This document shows positions 23,812 through 32,031 of a stretch of 32,649 bases of DNA, piece after piece. Below the pieces are notes generated by a model, which saw nothing but the letters and a program-made list of their open reading frames with translations, did no database searches and was not told where the DNA came from. The number at the start of each line of letters is the position of its first letter. Position 1 is the stretch's first letter. The DNA is from DATFAS01 sp035254305 (GTDB taxonomy: Bacteria; Bacillota; Bacilli; Aneurinibacillales; RAOX-1): positions 1 through 32,649 of the forward strand of contig DATFAS010000164.1 in NCBI GenBank assembly GCA_035254305.1, written 5' to 3'. The position numbers and the translations under genes were made by a program.

Positions 23812-24066
23812 ATGTGGGCATGGGCCAAAAGAACAAAAGAGAAAGAAATTACCGTATTTCAAACTAGAAATTCTTATGATTTATCCACCGCTACTAATAA
23901 ATTAATAGAATCAAGTATTCGATTTACAATTCGGACAGTCAAAGATGGAGTCCCACCACTGAAAAATGTGAAGGTAAGGCCATTGGATTATCAACGGGCA
24001 AAGTCGATCCTTGGCAAGGAAGTGAAAAGCTTTCGACCAGCATTTGAAAAGCCTGGTAAGAAATAA
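23812..24066 (+). CDS. small soluble protein, possibly DUF2007-like
   Basis: An 84-residue basic protein, MWAWAKRTKEKEITVFQTRNSYDLSTATNKLIESSIRFTIRTVKD..., with strand-helix-strand pattern and a final LDYQRAKSIL helix. This resembles DUF2007 (putative signal-transducing ferredoxin-like small domains), but similarity is weak. The ATG at 23812 lies 11 bases after AAGGAG, somewhat far. It is divergent from the PASTA pseudokinase and might share its regulation. Confidence 0.5.
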   Translation: MWAWAKRTKEKEITVFQTRNSYDLSTATNKLIESSIRFTIRTVKDGVPPLKNVKVRPLDYQRAKSILGKEVKSFRPAFEKPGKK

Positions 24067-24082
24067 TCATGACCATTGTTTG

Positions 24083-24120
24083 CGTGAATTCACATATGTG
24101 AATTCACGTTTTTATTTTTT
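24083..24120 (+). terminator. perfect palindromic terminator
   Basis: Positions 24083-24108 form an uninterrupted 26-base palindrome (arm CGTGAATTCACAT, no separate loop) followed by TTTTTATTTTTT. The stem would close in a small loop of the central bases. Confidence 0.85.
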
Positions 24121-24234
24121 GCCCATTTTTAAAATCGTTTTACATAGATTTATTAGCTTTATGCATCTTTTTCTTTATTAGGTCTATTATGGTAGAATTT
24201 TAATACCAGCAGCGATCGATTAGGAGTGAGGCGT

Positions 24235-25002
24235 ATGTGTATTATCCTTTTTGCCTACCAGGCACATCCCCAATATCATTTACTTGTGGCAGCGAACCGT
24301 GATGAATTTTATAATCGTCCTACCGAAGTTGCTGCATTCTGGGCAGATAATCAACAGGTTCTGGCAGGGAGAGATCGAGAACAAATGGGCACCTGGATGG
24401 GTGTGACAAAGAATGGTCGATTTGCAGCACTTACGAACTATCGTGACCCTTATTCTGTAAATAATCACGCATTATCAAGAGGCGAACTTGTAAAGCAATA
24501 TCTTATTATAGAGGATGATCCAGCAGAGTATCTGGCAAAAGTCCAGAAAAATCGGCAGCAATATAATGGATTTAATCTATTAGTAGGGGACACACAGCAT
24601 TTGTTTTATTATTCCAAACAGGATAATGTTATTATGGAGCTAGAACCTGGAATATATGGCCTTAGTAACGCATCCCTTAATACCCCATGGCCAAAAATTC
24701 AAAAGGGTAGACGAGTGCTAGGAGAGCTTCTTAAAGATCATTCGGCAGAGATTTCAAAGGAAACTGTTTTTCAGCTTTTAGCTGATGTGGAGGGAGTGGA
24801 GGATAAATATCTTCCTAATACGGGAGTTGGTCTGGAGTGGGAACGAATATTATCCCCTATATTTATAGAAAGTCCTGATTATGGTACCCGTTCCTCTACT
24901 TTGCTAACCATTCGTCATGATGGATGGGTTGAATATGTTGAACGAACCTTTCATGATGGGAAGCCAAGTGGGGATGCTCAATTTTTGTTTCAACATAGCT
25001 AA
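24235..25002 (+). CDS. NRDE/TANGO2 family protein
   Basis: A 255-residue member of the TANGO2 (NRDE) family. It starts MCIILFAY with Cys2, and has the signature VAANRDEFYNRPT (18-30) plus GTWMGVTKNGRFAALTNYR. Cys2 and the layout suggest an N-terminal-nucleophile hydrolase fold. Human TANGO2 has been linked to haem or lipid handling; bacterial roles are unclear. The ATG at 24235 follows GGAGTGAGGCGT; the frame start at 24226 lies within that ribosome site. A short unmarked gap separates it from the dehydrogenase gene. Confidence 0.87.
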   Translation: MCIILFAYQAHPQYHLLVAANRDEFYNRPTEVAAFWADNQQVLAGRDREQMGTWMGVTKNGRFAALTNYRDPYSVNNHALSRGELVKQYLIIEDDPAEYLAKVQKNRQQYNGFNLLVGDTQHLFYYSKQDNVIMELEPGIYGLSNASLNTPWPKIQKGRRVLGELLKDHSAEISKETVFQLLADVEGVEDKYLPNTGVGLEWERILSPIFIESPDYGTRSSTLLTIRHDGWVEYVERTFHDGKPSGDAQFLFQHS

Positions 25003-25064
25003 CTAGAATAGATCACAATATAACAAAATTGGAAGTCAATGTTATTCAGGTGAGGAGAATACAT

Positions 25065-25961
25065 ATGAGGAAAATAGGCTTTATTGGACTTGGAACAATG
25101 GGTACACCGATGGCCGGTCATCTGGTGAAGGCTGGTTACGAGGTTGTTGTCTATAATCGTACCCGTGGGAAAGCTGCACAGCTTGTTGAACTAGGGGCAA
25201 CCATTGCTTCCTCGGCGAAGGAAGTCGCTGCCAATAGTGAAATTGTCATAACCATGCTTTCGGCGGATCAGGCTGTCGAGGAAGTTATCTTAGGTGAAGA
25301 AGGTGTAGTAGAAGGGGCACACCCTGGATTGATTGTGATAGACAGTAGCACGATTTCTCCGAAGACAAGCTGTAAATTGGCTGAAGAGTTAGCACGTGTT
25401 GGTGTTCAAATGCTTGATGCACCGGTAACAGGTAGTGAACCCCAAGCACAAGAAGGAATTCTTATTTTCATGGTTGGTGGAAAAAAGGAGATTTATGAAT
25501 ATTGTCTTCCTCTTTTTGAAGTGATGGGGAAAGCATCGTTCCATATGGGGGAATCTGGGGCAGGTTCTTATACGAAACTCGCTAATAATACCATGGCTGC
25601 CATTAACCTTCTCTCCTTATCAGAAGGCCTCATTATGGCAACAAAAGCTGGCATTGATCCTGAACAGTTCGTCCAGGTTGTGAGTGGAGGAGGTGCAAGA
25701 AGTGGGATGGTGGATACTAAATCATCAAAAATGATCAATCATGATTTTCATCCACATTTTGCTACAGCACTTATGCATAAGGATTTAACCTTGGCTTCCG
25801 ATATCGCCACCGATATGGGAATTCCAGTTCCTGTACTTTCGTTAGTTCGTCAGATGCTGCAAACCAGTATGTCGAAGGGATATGCGGCAGAAGATATGTG
25901 TTCTATTGTCAAACTTTATGAAGAGTGGGCAAATGTAGAAGTGAAAAAGATGAAGGAATAA
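25065..25961 (+). CDS. 3-hydroxyisobutyrate dehydrogenase family oxidoreductase
   Basis: A 298-residue beta-hydroxyacid dehydrogenase, related to GarR/MmsB/YkwC. The Rossmann motif is GFIGLGTMGTPMAGHL (5-20). Substrate and catalytic sites are DAPVTGSEPQA (118-128), and Lys171 in GAGSYTKLANN. NRTRGK (31-36) after strand 2 points to NADPH. Possible substrates are tartronate semialdehyde, hydroxyisobutyrate or succinic semialdehyde; I cannot choose. The ATG has GAGGAG upstream; earlier in-frame starts have no ribosome site. It may be co-transcribed with the TANGO2-like gene, 62 bases upstream. Confidence 0.88.
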   Translation: MRKIGFIGLGTMGTPMAGHLVKAGYEVVVYNRTRGKAAQLVELGATIASSAKEVAANSEIVITMLSADQAVEEVILGEEGVVEGAHPGLIVIDSSTISPKTSCKLAEELARVGVQMLDAPVTGSEPQAQEGILIFMVGGKKEIYEYCLPLFEVMGKASFHMGESGAGSYTKLANNTMAAINLLSLSEGLIMATKAGIDPEQFVQVVSGGGARSGMVDTKSSKMINHDFHPHFATALMHKDLTLASDIATDMGIPVPVLSLVRQMLQTSMSKGYAAEDMCSIVKLYEEWANVEVKKMKE

Positions 25962-25973
25962 GATGAAGGAATA
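25948..25973 (+). repeat. 13-base tandem duplication across a stop codon
   Basis: AGATGAAGGAATA occurs twice in tandem (25948-25960 and 25961-25973). The first copy contains the last codons of the dehydrogenase gene; the second follows the stop. It looks like a slippage duplication with no effect on the protein. Confidence 0.85.
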
Positions 25974-26007
25974 AGCCTCCCTTTCGAGGCTTTTCTTTTC
26001 TTTTTTT
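25973..26007 (+). terminator. terminator after dehydrogenase
   Basis: AAGCCTC (25973-25979) pairs with GAGGCTT (25986-25992) around CCTTTC, then T-rich sequence. Confidence 0.85.
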
Positions 26008-26059
26008 GGAAAAAGAACATACTAATCAGTGGAATATTTCAAACTAGGAGGTCAGGATC

Positions 26060-26635
26060 TTGACTTACCAAGCACATTATTTTCTTGGAATTAAGGTATC
26101 GGAAGATACTGCTCAAGCTATTTATAAATGGGTGGAACACAATAAAGAAAACCTACCGTTTAAAAATTGGGTTGTTCCCGAGGATTATCATATTACTCTT
26201 ATTTTTTTGGGAGCAACGACTGAAGAACAACAGGGGGGACTATCCGTTGCTCTCCAAGACGTTGCGAAGCAATCTAAACCCTTCACGCTTGAAGTTACCC
26301 ATATTGGACATTTTGGCTTGAAGGAACAACCACGGGTCCTATGGGCGGGGATAGAGCCAAGTGATGAGCTCTCCATTCTTCAACAAAAAATACTTTGTGC
26401 TTGTGTTCCTCTTGGTTTTCGGGCTGAGGATCGACCCTATCGTCCACATATCACACTTGCCAGGAAGTGGAGTGGGAATGAACCCTTTCATCTCGAAAAA
26501 ATACCTTTTCACTGCACCGATTTAGTGATCAATGTTCCTGAAATCGTTCTCTATCGCAGCCACCCAGACCGAACCCCAAAATACGAACCTATTAGTCGTT
26601 TTCAACTGTTGAATAAGATTTCTTCATCTTATTAA
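26060..26635 (+). CDS. thpR: RNA 2',3'-cyclic phosphodiesterase / 2'-5' RNA ligase (ThpR)
   Basis: A 191-residue 2H-phosphoesterase. The two HxTx motifs are His44-x-Thr46 in DYHITLIFLG and His130-x-Thr132 in YRPHITLARKW, about 85 residues apart as in ThpR/LigT. These enzymes open 2',3'-cyclic phosphate RNA ends and can join 2'-5' ends in vitro. The TTG start has AGGAGG eight bases upstream. Its 3' end overlaps the convergent AbrB-family gene by 44 bases. Confidence 0.92.
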   Translation: MTYQAHYFLGIKVSEDTAQAIYKWVEHNKENLPFKNWVVPEDYHITLIFLGATTEEQQGGLSVALQDVAKQSKPFTLEVTHIGHFGLKEQPRVLWAGIEPSDELSILQQKILCACVPLGFRAEDRPYRPHITLARKWSGNEPFHLEKIPFHCTDLVINVPEIVLYRSHPDRTPKYEPISRFQLLNKISSSY

Positions 26636-27680
26636 TCCACCATTTCAGAAAGGGAGGGACTGCAAATAAAATAAAAAACACTCGAAACATTTGATAGGCA
26701 GTGACCATTGATAATTCGGCATGGACTTCTCTTGCTGTTACCCCCATTTCGGCGATCCCACCTGGCGAGGCCCCGAGGAATGCACTGACAAGTGTCATCG
26801 GGTGGAGAACGGTTAACAGCCAGCCTAACCCCAATGAAAAAAGAACAAGTGCAACACTTGCACCAGTTGTAAATGGGGCAAGCCGCTTCCAATTACTAAG
26901 GCTAGTTGGATTCATGATCAGGCCCATATAGGACCCAACCAACAGTTGGGCAGTTATGACGATGAAAGAAGGAACCTTGGGTGCAGTCAATCCCAATAGA
27001 AGCAAGCTCGCAGTTCCTATTAAAGGACCGAGTAATGGTGCGGTGGGCAGGGACAATTTCCTTCCTAAACGGGCACTTAGAATAACCGTAATAAAAAATA
27101 GAAAATACATGTTGCTATGAATGGAGGGAGATACAACCTCATGAACTGACTCGTCTGTTGCAACAACTGGAGTAATCCCATTCCCAATGAGGAAAGGAAC
27201 AATAAATATAACAGCTAGAAGACGAAAGGTTTGCATAAAGGTAACAACCGTTGTATCGACCCCCTGAAGTTCTTCACCAAGGACAATCATTTGAGATAGA
27301 CCCCCTGGTACTGATCCAATCAATCCACTGACAAGATCTATATTGGCTGCTTTGGAAACGATAAATCCCATCAGAAAGCTAAATAGGATAGTCAGAACAG
27401 TGACGAGGAGCATGCTTGGCAGTTGATGAGTAATTTGTTCCAAGGTCTCAAGTGTGAAGGAGGTTCCCAGAATATAACCTAACACCATAAGTCCAGCATT
27501 TCGAAATTGTACGGGCCAATACAGCTGCCGTTTCGTTAGTAGCTTCCAAACCATGACAGCAGCTAGTGGGCCTAACATCCAGGCTAATGGTATATGTAGA
27601 ATAAAAAATATAAGACCACCAACAAAAGCAACCCCCAATGTTTCCGACATGGAAGTAACTGTACGGCCATTTATTATCAT
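26592..27680 (-). CDS. AbrB family membrane permease
   Basis: A 362-residue protein with about ten helices in two repeats, matching PF05145 (the AbrB family, formerly called ammonia monooxygenase). Repeat signatures are IPLAWMLGPLAAVMVW and GLIGSVPGGLSQMIVLGEE in the first half, and LPTAPLLGPLIGTA and AFLGASPGGIAEMGVTARE in the second. It is unrelated to the AbrB DNA-binding repressor. Transport substrate is unknown. GGAG lies six bases before the ATG at 27680. Its end overlaps thpR on the other strand by 44 bases. Confidence 0.88.
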   Translation of the reverse strand: MIINGRTVTSMSETLGVAFVGGLIFFILHIPLAWMLGPLAAVMVWKLLTKRQLYWPVQFRNAGLMVLGYILGTSFTLETLEQITHQLPSMLLVTVLTILFSFLMGFIVSKAANIDLVSGLIGSVPGGLSQMIVLGEELQGVDTTVVTFMQTFRLLAVIFIVPFLIGNGITPVVATDESVHEVVSPSIHSNMYFLFFITVILSARLGRKLSLPTAPLLGPLIGTASLLLLGLTAPKVPSFIVITAQLLVGSYMGLIMNPTSLSNWKRLAPFTTGASVALVLFSLGLGWLLTVLHPMTLVSAFLGASPGGIAEMGVTAREVHAELSMVTAYQMFRVFFILFAVPPFLKWWINKMKKSYSTVEND

Positions 27681-27828
27681 CACAATCTCCACTTCCCTTA
27701 TATCTATCTTAAGTTGTCTTTATTCTTATTAAAACGTTTCCCTTCTTACATGTAAATGGCTTTCTAGACAAATGCATATGGCATGTCTATACTTCAAAGA
27801 ATGATCTCTTAATGATGAACGGAGTTGA

Positions 27829-28464
27829 ATGATAGTGGAAAATGAATATTTAGATATTTTTAGTGAGCAAGGGCAACACATTGGAAAGAAGACTCGTTTA
27901 GAAGCACACCAAAAAGGACTATGGCACCAAACTTTTCATTGTTGGATCGTCTCTAACATTGATGGTAAATGGCACGTTCTTTTGCAAAAGCGACATTCGT
28001 CTAAAGATACCAATCCTAATCTTTATGATGTTAGTGCTGCAGGTCACCTCTTAGCGGGGGAAGGACCAGAGGATGGGGTAAGGGAATTAGAGGAGGAGCT
28101 AGGGTTAACGGTGGAATATGATTCGTTACTGTTCGTGAAGGTATTTCGGCAGGAAATAAGCTATTCTAAGCTCATAGATCGAGAAATGTGTCATGTATAT
28201 TTCTATGAATGCAACCAACCACTTCAAAACTATCAAATTCAGATTGAAGAGGTAAGTGGACTAGTTCGGCTGGAACTTGAACAGGGAATTCAGCTTTTCA
28301 GTGGAGAGTTACAAGAAGTGGAATGCAGTGGCTTTGAGATTGATGAAGAAGGAAATACTATACAAGTGGCCTGTCCCATAAGCAAGACGGATTTTGTCCC
28401 ACATTCTAATCAATATTATAGAGATACCTTCGAAGCTATTCGACAATACTCCTTGAGAGGATAA
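27829..28464 (+). CDS. Nudix hydrolase, IPP-isomerase-like
   Basis: A 211-residue protein of a Nudix group common in Bacillales. It opens with LDIFSEQGQHIGKKTRLEAHQKGLWHQTFHCWIV, like isopentenyl diphosphate isomerase and YfcD. The Nudix box reads GHLLAGEGPEDGVRELEEELGL, one residue shorter than GX5EX7REUXEEXGU; this shortening is typical of the group as I know it. Metal-binding Glu residues are kept. It hydrolyses or isomerises a nucleoside- or isoprenoid-linked diphosphate; the exact substrate is unknown. Starts ATG 27829 and GTG 27835 are both possible; GGAG fits the latter better. Confidence 0.87.
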   Translation: MIVENEYLDIFSEQGQHIGKKTRLEAHQKGLWHQTFHCWIVSNIDGKWHVLLQKRHSSKDTNPNLYDVSAAGHLLAGEGPEDGVRELEEELGLTVEYDSLLFVKVFRQEISYSKLIDREMCHVYFYECNQPLQNYQIQIEEVSGLVRLELEQGIQLFSGELQEVECSGFEIDEEGNTIQVACPISKTDFVPHSNQYYRDTFEAIRQYSLRG

Positions 28465-28468
28465 TACT

Positions 28469-28525
28469 TTGGTCCAGGTGTCTTGCCAATACGATCATTT
28501 GCAAATGACAAGACATCTAGGCCAA
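28469..28525. other. long hairpin between convergent genes
   Basis: TTGGTCCAGGTGTCTTG (28469-28485) pairs with CAAGACATCTAGGCCAA (28509-28525) in 17 positions with one mismatch and two G-U pairs. The loop contains a perfect 12-base palindrome, CATTTGCAAATG. There is no U-tract on either strand. It lies between the Nudix gene and the end of the feo operon. Confidence 0.55.
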
Positions 28526-28600
28526 CTAAGCCACTTCTAAAGAAAGGCACTTATGTGCGATACTCTTCTACTTGAATCATAATGAAAAGCTATGCTTAAA

Positions 28601-28744
28601 TTATTTCTCGCAGGTGGGGGTATGGCACGAATCTTTCACCGAACAATGAGCACATTTCCCATCTCGGCTCTTTTTGATAAAACGATATAAGGACCACCCG
28701 GCATATCCGAAGATTGCTGTCCCTAGTAATAGATTAAATATCAT
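28601..28744 (-). CDS. FeoB-associated Cys-rich membrane protein
   Basis: A 47-residue gene too short for ordinary ORF calls. The product begins MIFNLLLGTAIFGYAGWSLYRF, a single membrane helix, followed by RDGKCAHCSVKDSCHTPTCEK with cysteines in the spacing CxxCx5Cx4C. This is the FeoB-associated Cys-rich family (PF12669), which lies after feoB in many Firmicutes. Members are proposed to help FeoB, perhaps by binding iron. ATG 28744 sits right after GGAGG, but AAAGGG lies 9 bases upstream and may serve as the ribosome site. It starts 31 bases after the feoB stop. Confidence 0.82.
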   Translation of the reverse strand: MIFNLLLGTAIFGYAGWSLYRFIKKSRDGKCAHCSVKDSCHTPTCEK

Positions 28745-28775
28745 CCTCCATCGCCCTTTCTATCAGTAGAGTTAA

Positions 28776-30782
28776 TTAGAAACCGAGCCACCTTCCACCT
28801 TGGTAGATGATTAAAGAAATCATGTAGGCAATTACTAGAGCATAAATAACGGAAAACCACGTCCACTTGCGTGATGCTGTTTCCTTATATATAACGGCCA
28901 CTGTAGCAAGACAAGGAACATATAATAGAATAAAAACCATAAAGCTATAGGCGGCTAGTGGTGAAAAATATCCAGATATTAAGCTCTTAAGAGAATCGGC
29001 ATCGGGAGCAGCATAGATAATGTTCATAGTAGAAACAACTACTTCCTTAGCTAGAAAACCTGTTAATAAGGCTGCGCTAGCTTGCCAGGTGCCAAACCCA
29101 ATGGGTGCAAATAGGGGTGCAATCCATCCCCCTATAAGTGCAAGAAAGCTTTTGTCCATATCGACATTAATACCAGTTGGTCCAGCATAGCTTAATAGCC
29201 AGATTGCAACGGATCCACCAAAGATGAACGTACCCGCTTTTCTGACAAATCCCTTTCCTTTTTCCCACGTGCTGCGAGATAAGGTTTTCCATTGAGGGAT
29301 GCGGTATGGTGGCAATTCAATAACAAAGATAGAGTCTCCCTCTTGCTTGAATAAAGTAGAAGAAAAAACTTTTGCTAGAATCATAGCTACTACAATTCCT
29401 AGTACATAGAGTGAAAGAACAATAAGTGCTTGATTTTTGACGAAAAAGGTGCCTACGAACAAGCTATAAACAGATAAACGTGCTGAACAAGACATTAATG
29501 GAGTAAGAAGGATGGTTAATAGTCTCTCTTTGGGTTGTTCTATCGTTCTAGCAGCCATAACCCCAGGAACATTACATCCAAAGCCAATGATCATTGGGAT
29601 GAATGTTTTTCCATTCAAACCCATCTTCTCCATTATTCTATCCATAACAAGCGCAACACGTGCCATATACCCTGAATCTTCAATGAAAGAGATCAAAAAG
29701 AACAGCATGAAAATTTGCGGTACAAAAACGAGTACTCCTCCAACACCACTTACAATTCCATTCAAGATTACCGCCTTAATAAAATCGGAAGCACCTACAC
29801 GATCGAATAAAAAGGTGAGACCGTCGGTAAGGGGCCCCGAAAAGAAAGCATCCAAAACATCAGAGAGTGGTGTACCAAACCAATCAAAGGTAAATTTGAA
29901 CATCAGGAACATAAAAGCTAAAAAGATAGGAATACCCCAAAATTTATGAGTCACAACCGCATCGAGGCGATCGGAGAAGGTAATCGTAACCTCCTTCTCT
30001 TTACTTAGGCAAGTGCTTGCTAATTGATCAATGTATTGCATCCGTTTTAGACGAATATGTTGGGCGATTGATTTTGCTTTCTCGTACTGTTTGATCTTTT
30101 CTTCTGTTTCTGTTAGTAGCTCTTGTAATTCCTTAGCAGGAATATATTTTTCAAGTAGCTTTCCAACCAGTTTATTCCCCTCAAGAAATTGTAGACAAAG
30201 CCAACGCTTTGGGGGGGTAAGCTGTTCAGGCAATCGGCGTGATAGCTTTGTAATGGTTTGTTCAAGAACCCATCCATAATCTAAATGAAATGGTGAAGCT
30301 TCTTGGCTTTGGACCTGTTTGAATTGACGGGTAAGATCCGCACAACCATGACCGGTCCTTGCGATAATTGGTATAATTGGTATGTTTAAAAGCCTGGACA
30401 ATTTGTTTATATTCACAGCAAGTCCATAGCTCTTGGCAACGTCTAACATGTTTAAACCCATTAGGATGGGTTTGCCAAACTCAAGTAGCTGTAAAGTTAA
30501 ATAAAGATTTCGTTCTAACTGCGAAGCATCGACAATGTTTAGAATCAGTGAGTAATCATCATGTAGGAGACAATGGGTAGCCACCTCTTCATCAGCAGTC
30601 AAGGGAATAAGTGTATAGATACCAGGAAGATCTGTTAATGTGCCGTCTTTCTTTTTTAACACGCCAACCTTTTTCTCTACGGTTACTCCACTCCAGTTCC
30701 CCACGTATTCATAGGATCCTGTTAGGATATTAAAGAGTGATGTCTTGCCTGTGTTTGGGTTACCGGCTAGTGCGATCTGCAT
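28776..30782 (-). CDS. feoB: FeoB ferrous iron transporter
   Basis: A 668-residue ferrous iron permease of usual length. The N-terminal GTPase has G1 GNPNTGKTSLFN (8-19), G3 DLPGIY, G4 NMLD and a G5-like region. The membrane part has the paired Gate motifs around GSVAIWLLSYAG and LVFVPQIFMLFFLISFIEDSGYMARVALVMD, and GCNVPGVMAARTI. Its ATG follows the feoA stop with no gap (TAGATG), GGAG lies nine bases upstream, so translation is probably coupled. The operon is feoA-feoB-Cys-rich small protein. Confidence 0.97.
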   Translation of the reverse strand: MQIALAGNPNTGKTSLFNILTGSYEYVGNWSGVTVEKKVGVLKKKDGTLTDLPGIYTLIPLTADEEVATHCLLHDDYSLILNIVDASQLERNLYLTLQLLEFGKPILMGLNMLDVAKSYGLAVNINKLSRLLNIPIIPIIARTGHGCADLTRQFKQVQSQEASPFHLDYGWVLEQTITKLSRRLPEQLTPPKRWLCLQFLEGNKLVGKLLEKYIPAKELQELLTETEEKIKQYEKAKSIAQHIRLKRMQYIDQLASTCLSKEKEVTITFSDRLDAVVTHKFWGIPIFLAFMFLMFKFTFDWFGTPLSDVLDAFFSGPLTDGLTFLFDRVGASDFIKAVILNGIVSGVGGVLVFVPQIFMLFFLISFIEDSGYMARVALVMDRIMEKMGLNGKTFIPMIIGFGCNVPGVMAARTIEQPKERLLTILLTPLMSCSARLSVYSLFVGTFFVKNQALIVLSLYVLGIVVAMILAKVFSSTLFKQEGDSIFVIELPPYRIPQWKTLSRSTWEKGKGFVRKAGTFIFGGSVAIWLLSYAGPTGINVDMDKSFLALIGGWIAPLFAPIGFGTWQASAALLTGFLAKEVVVSTMNIIYAAPDADSLKSLISGYFSPLAAYSFMVFILLYVPCLATVAVIYKETASRKWTWFSVIYALVIAYMISLIIYQGGRWLGF

Positions 30783-31016
30783 CTATATACACTCCACTAG
30801 AATTTTACTAGCAACGGCACGTCTTATACCAATGGATTGACCTTTGGTCACAATAGCTAGTGGGCCTCCAAAGGGAAGCGTTCGCTTTAATTGAATAATT
30901 GTTCCTTCCATAACGCCGAAGTCACATAGGCGTCGTTCTACCATAGCATTGATTGAGTTGATCTGGACAATCCTTGCTAATTTACCAGGGCGTAATTGTG
31001 AAAGTGAAAGAAACAT
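30783..31016 (-). CDS. feoA: FeoA, SH3-like partner of FeoB
   Basis: From ATG 31016, after AGAGGTGG, the product is 77 residues: MFLSLSQLRPGKLARIVQINS...RRLCDFGVMEGTIIQLKRTLPFGGPLAIVTKGQSIGIRR, the full FeoA SH3-like domain. FeoA binds FeoB and is needed for ferrous iron uptake. A longer frame from 31055 runs into the promoter region and is rejected. The stop overlaps the FeoB start. Confidence 0.93.
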   Translation of the reverse strand: MFLSLSQLRPGKLARIVQINSINAMVERRLCDFGVMEGTIIQLKRTLPFGGPLAIVTKGQSIGIRRAVASKILVECI

Positions 31017-31039
31017 TAATACCACCTCTATAGTGAAAA

Positions 31040-31054
31040 TGAGAATTTTTATCA
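31040..31054 (-). promoter_or_regulatory. Fur box 1 of the feo operon
   Basis: TGAGAATTTTTATCA fits the 7-1-7 Fur consensus TGATAAT-N-ATTATCA with two mismatches. It lies just downstream of the feo -10. Confidence 0.65.
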
Positions 31055-31060
31055 ATTATA
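31055..31060 (-). promoter_or_regulatory. feo -10 element
   Basis: TATAAT on the minus strand between two Fur boxes; no clear -35 is seen. Confidence 0.45.
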
Positions 31061-31073
31061 TATTTTTATAATA

Positions 31074-31088
31074 TGATATTGATTCTCA
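31074..31088 (-). promoter_or_regulatory. Fur box 2 of the feo operon
   Basis: TGATATTGATTCTCA on the plus strand, or TGAGAATCAATATCA on the minus strand, fits the 7-1-7 Fur consensus with two mismatches. It would overlap the -35 region. Confidence 0.72.
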
Positions 31089-31124
31089 TTTGTAAATAGA
31101 TGTTTTTTGCCCCTTTTTGTCGAG

Positions 31125-31814
31125 CTATTTATTCTCTTTAAAATTCCTAGTAGGGTAGAGTAAGAGGTATTCTTTTACTGCATGAGCTATGGCTTCAGAT
31201 ATCTGCTCCTGTTTCTTTGGATCTAATAGAAAATTCGTATCGTGAGGGCTGCTAAGAAATCCCATCTCAATGATGACAGAGGGTAATTCAATATTTTTGA
31301 TCAGAAAATAGGAACGTCCTTTTACGGGAGGGTTTGACATCCCATATACCTTATTGAGTTGTTCTTGGATTAAATGGGCTAGTGCGTAGCTTTGATTTGT
31401 CGGCTGGTATATAACATAGGGCCCACGTTCGCGACCACTATTTGACCAGTTTACGTGCAAGCTTAAAAAAACCTTCGGACCTAATGATTCAGCAATTAAT
31501 TCACGTTGCTTAAGGTCCTTGGAATGCCTACTTTTAATATGGTTAAATGGGCTATCATCACTAAGTGCATAATCATTTAATCGAGTCACACCAACGTTTA
31601 AGGATTCTCTCTGAAGAATTTCATACAGCTTTTTTCCAATGGCTAGGTTTATATCCTTCTCTAGGATATTCCCTTTGAAGGTCCCAGGGTCTACTCCACC
31701 GTGACCAATATCGATAATGACATCGTATCCACCAAGTAGGGAAGAAGCGTTTGCAGTTGGAAGTACCCCAAATAATAGGATTGTGATGGCAAAGAGTATT
31801 TTTGATGTTTTCAT
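31125..31814 (-). CDS. N-acetylmuramoyl-L-alanine amidase, CwlD-like
   Basis: A 229-residue Amidase_3 enzyme with an N-terminal signal peptide (KILFAITILLFGVLPTANA). Zinc ligands are His38 in DIGHGGVDPGT, Glu52 in ILEKDINLAI and His120 in FLSLHVN; the catalytic Glu183 lies in VIIEMGFLSS. This cuts the bond between N-acetylmuramic acid and the peptide. The size and sequence resemble CwlD, which makes muramic-delta-lactam in the spore cortex, but the general amidase role cannot be excluded. It is a single gene, and no wall-binding domain is present. Confidence 0.87.
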   Translation of the reverse strand: MKTSKILFAITILLFGVLPTANASSLLGGYDVIIDIGHGGVDPGTFKGNILEKDINLAIGKKLYEILQRESLNVGVTRLNDYALSDDSPFNHIKSRHSKDLKQRELIAESLGPKVFLSLHVNWSNSGRERGPYVIYQPTNQSYALAHLIQEQLNKVYGMSNPPVKGRSYFLIKNIELPSVIIEMGFLSSPHDTNFLLDPKKQEQISEAIAHAVKEYLLLYPTRNFKENK

Positions 31815-31982
31815 TGATTTTCACCGTTTATCCCTAATTTTATCTGTTATAGGGTATGATTTAATTCGGGGAAGTATACGATAAAGTATGAATTTATTTA
31901 GTTGATTAACTAACTCTAAACAATTAGCTTGTGAATACCCTATTTACTTTGGGATTTGATATCCAACTTGTAAGAAAATAGT

Positions 31983-32011
31983 TTGCAATTGTGGACACAA
32001 ATGTTTAAAAT
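31983..32011 (+). promoter_or_regulatory. promoter of the 32032 gene
   Basis: TTGCAA (31983-31988), 17-base spacer, TAAAAT (32006-32011); a short leader of about 14 bases before the ATG. Confidence 0.55.
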
Positions 32012-32031
32012 GATAGAATAGAGGTGATAAA

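Noticed and set aside
21243..24066. A new defence or toxin system around recJ, transglutaminase, pseudokinase and small gene
   Set aside because: Genes are separated by terminators, recJ is a housekeeping nuclease, and nothing marks a mobile island.
29512..29949. Plus-strand frame of 145 residues inside feoB
   Set aside because: Antisense shadow of FeoB; Ser/Lys/Thr-rich composition is what a complementary strand gives.
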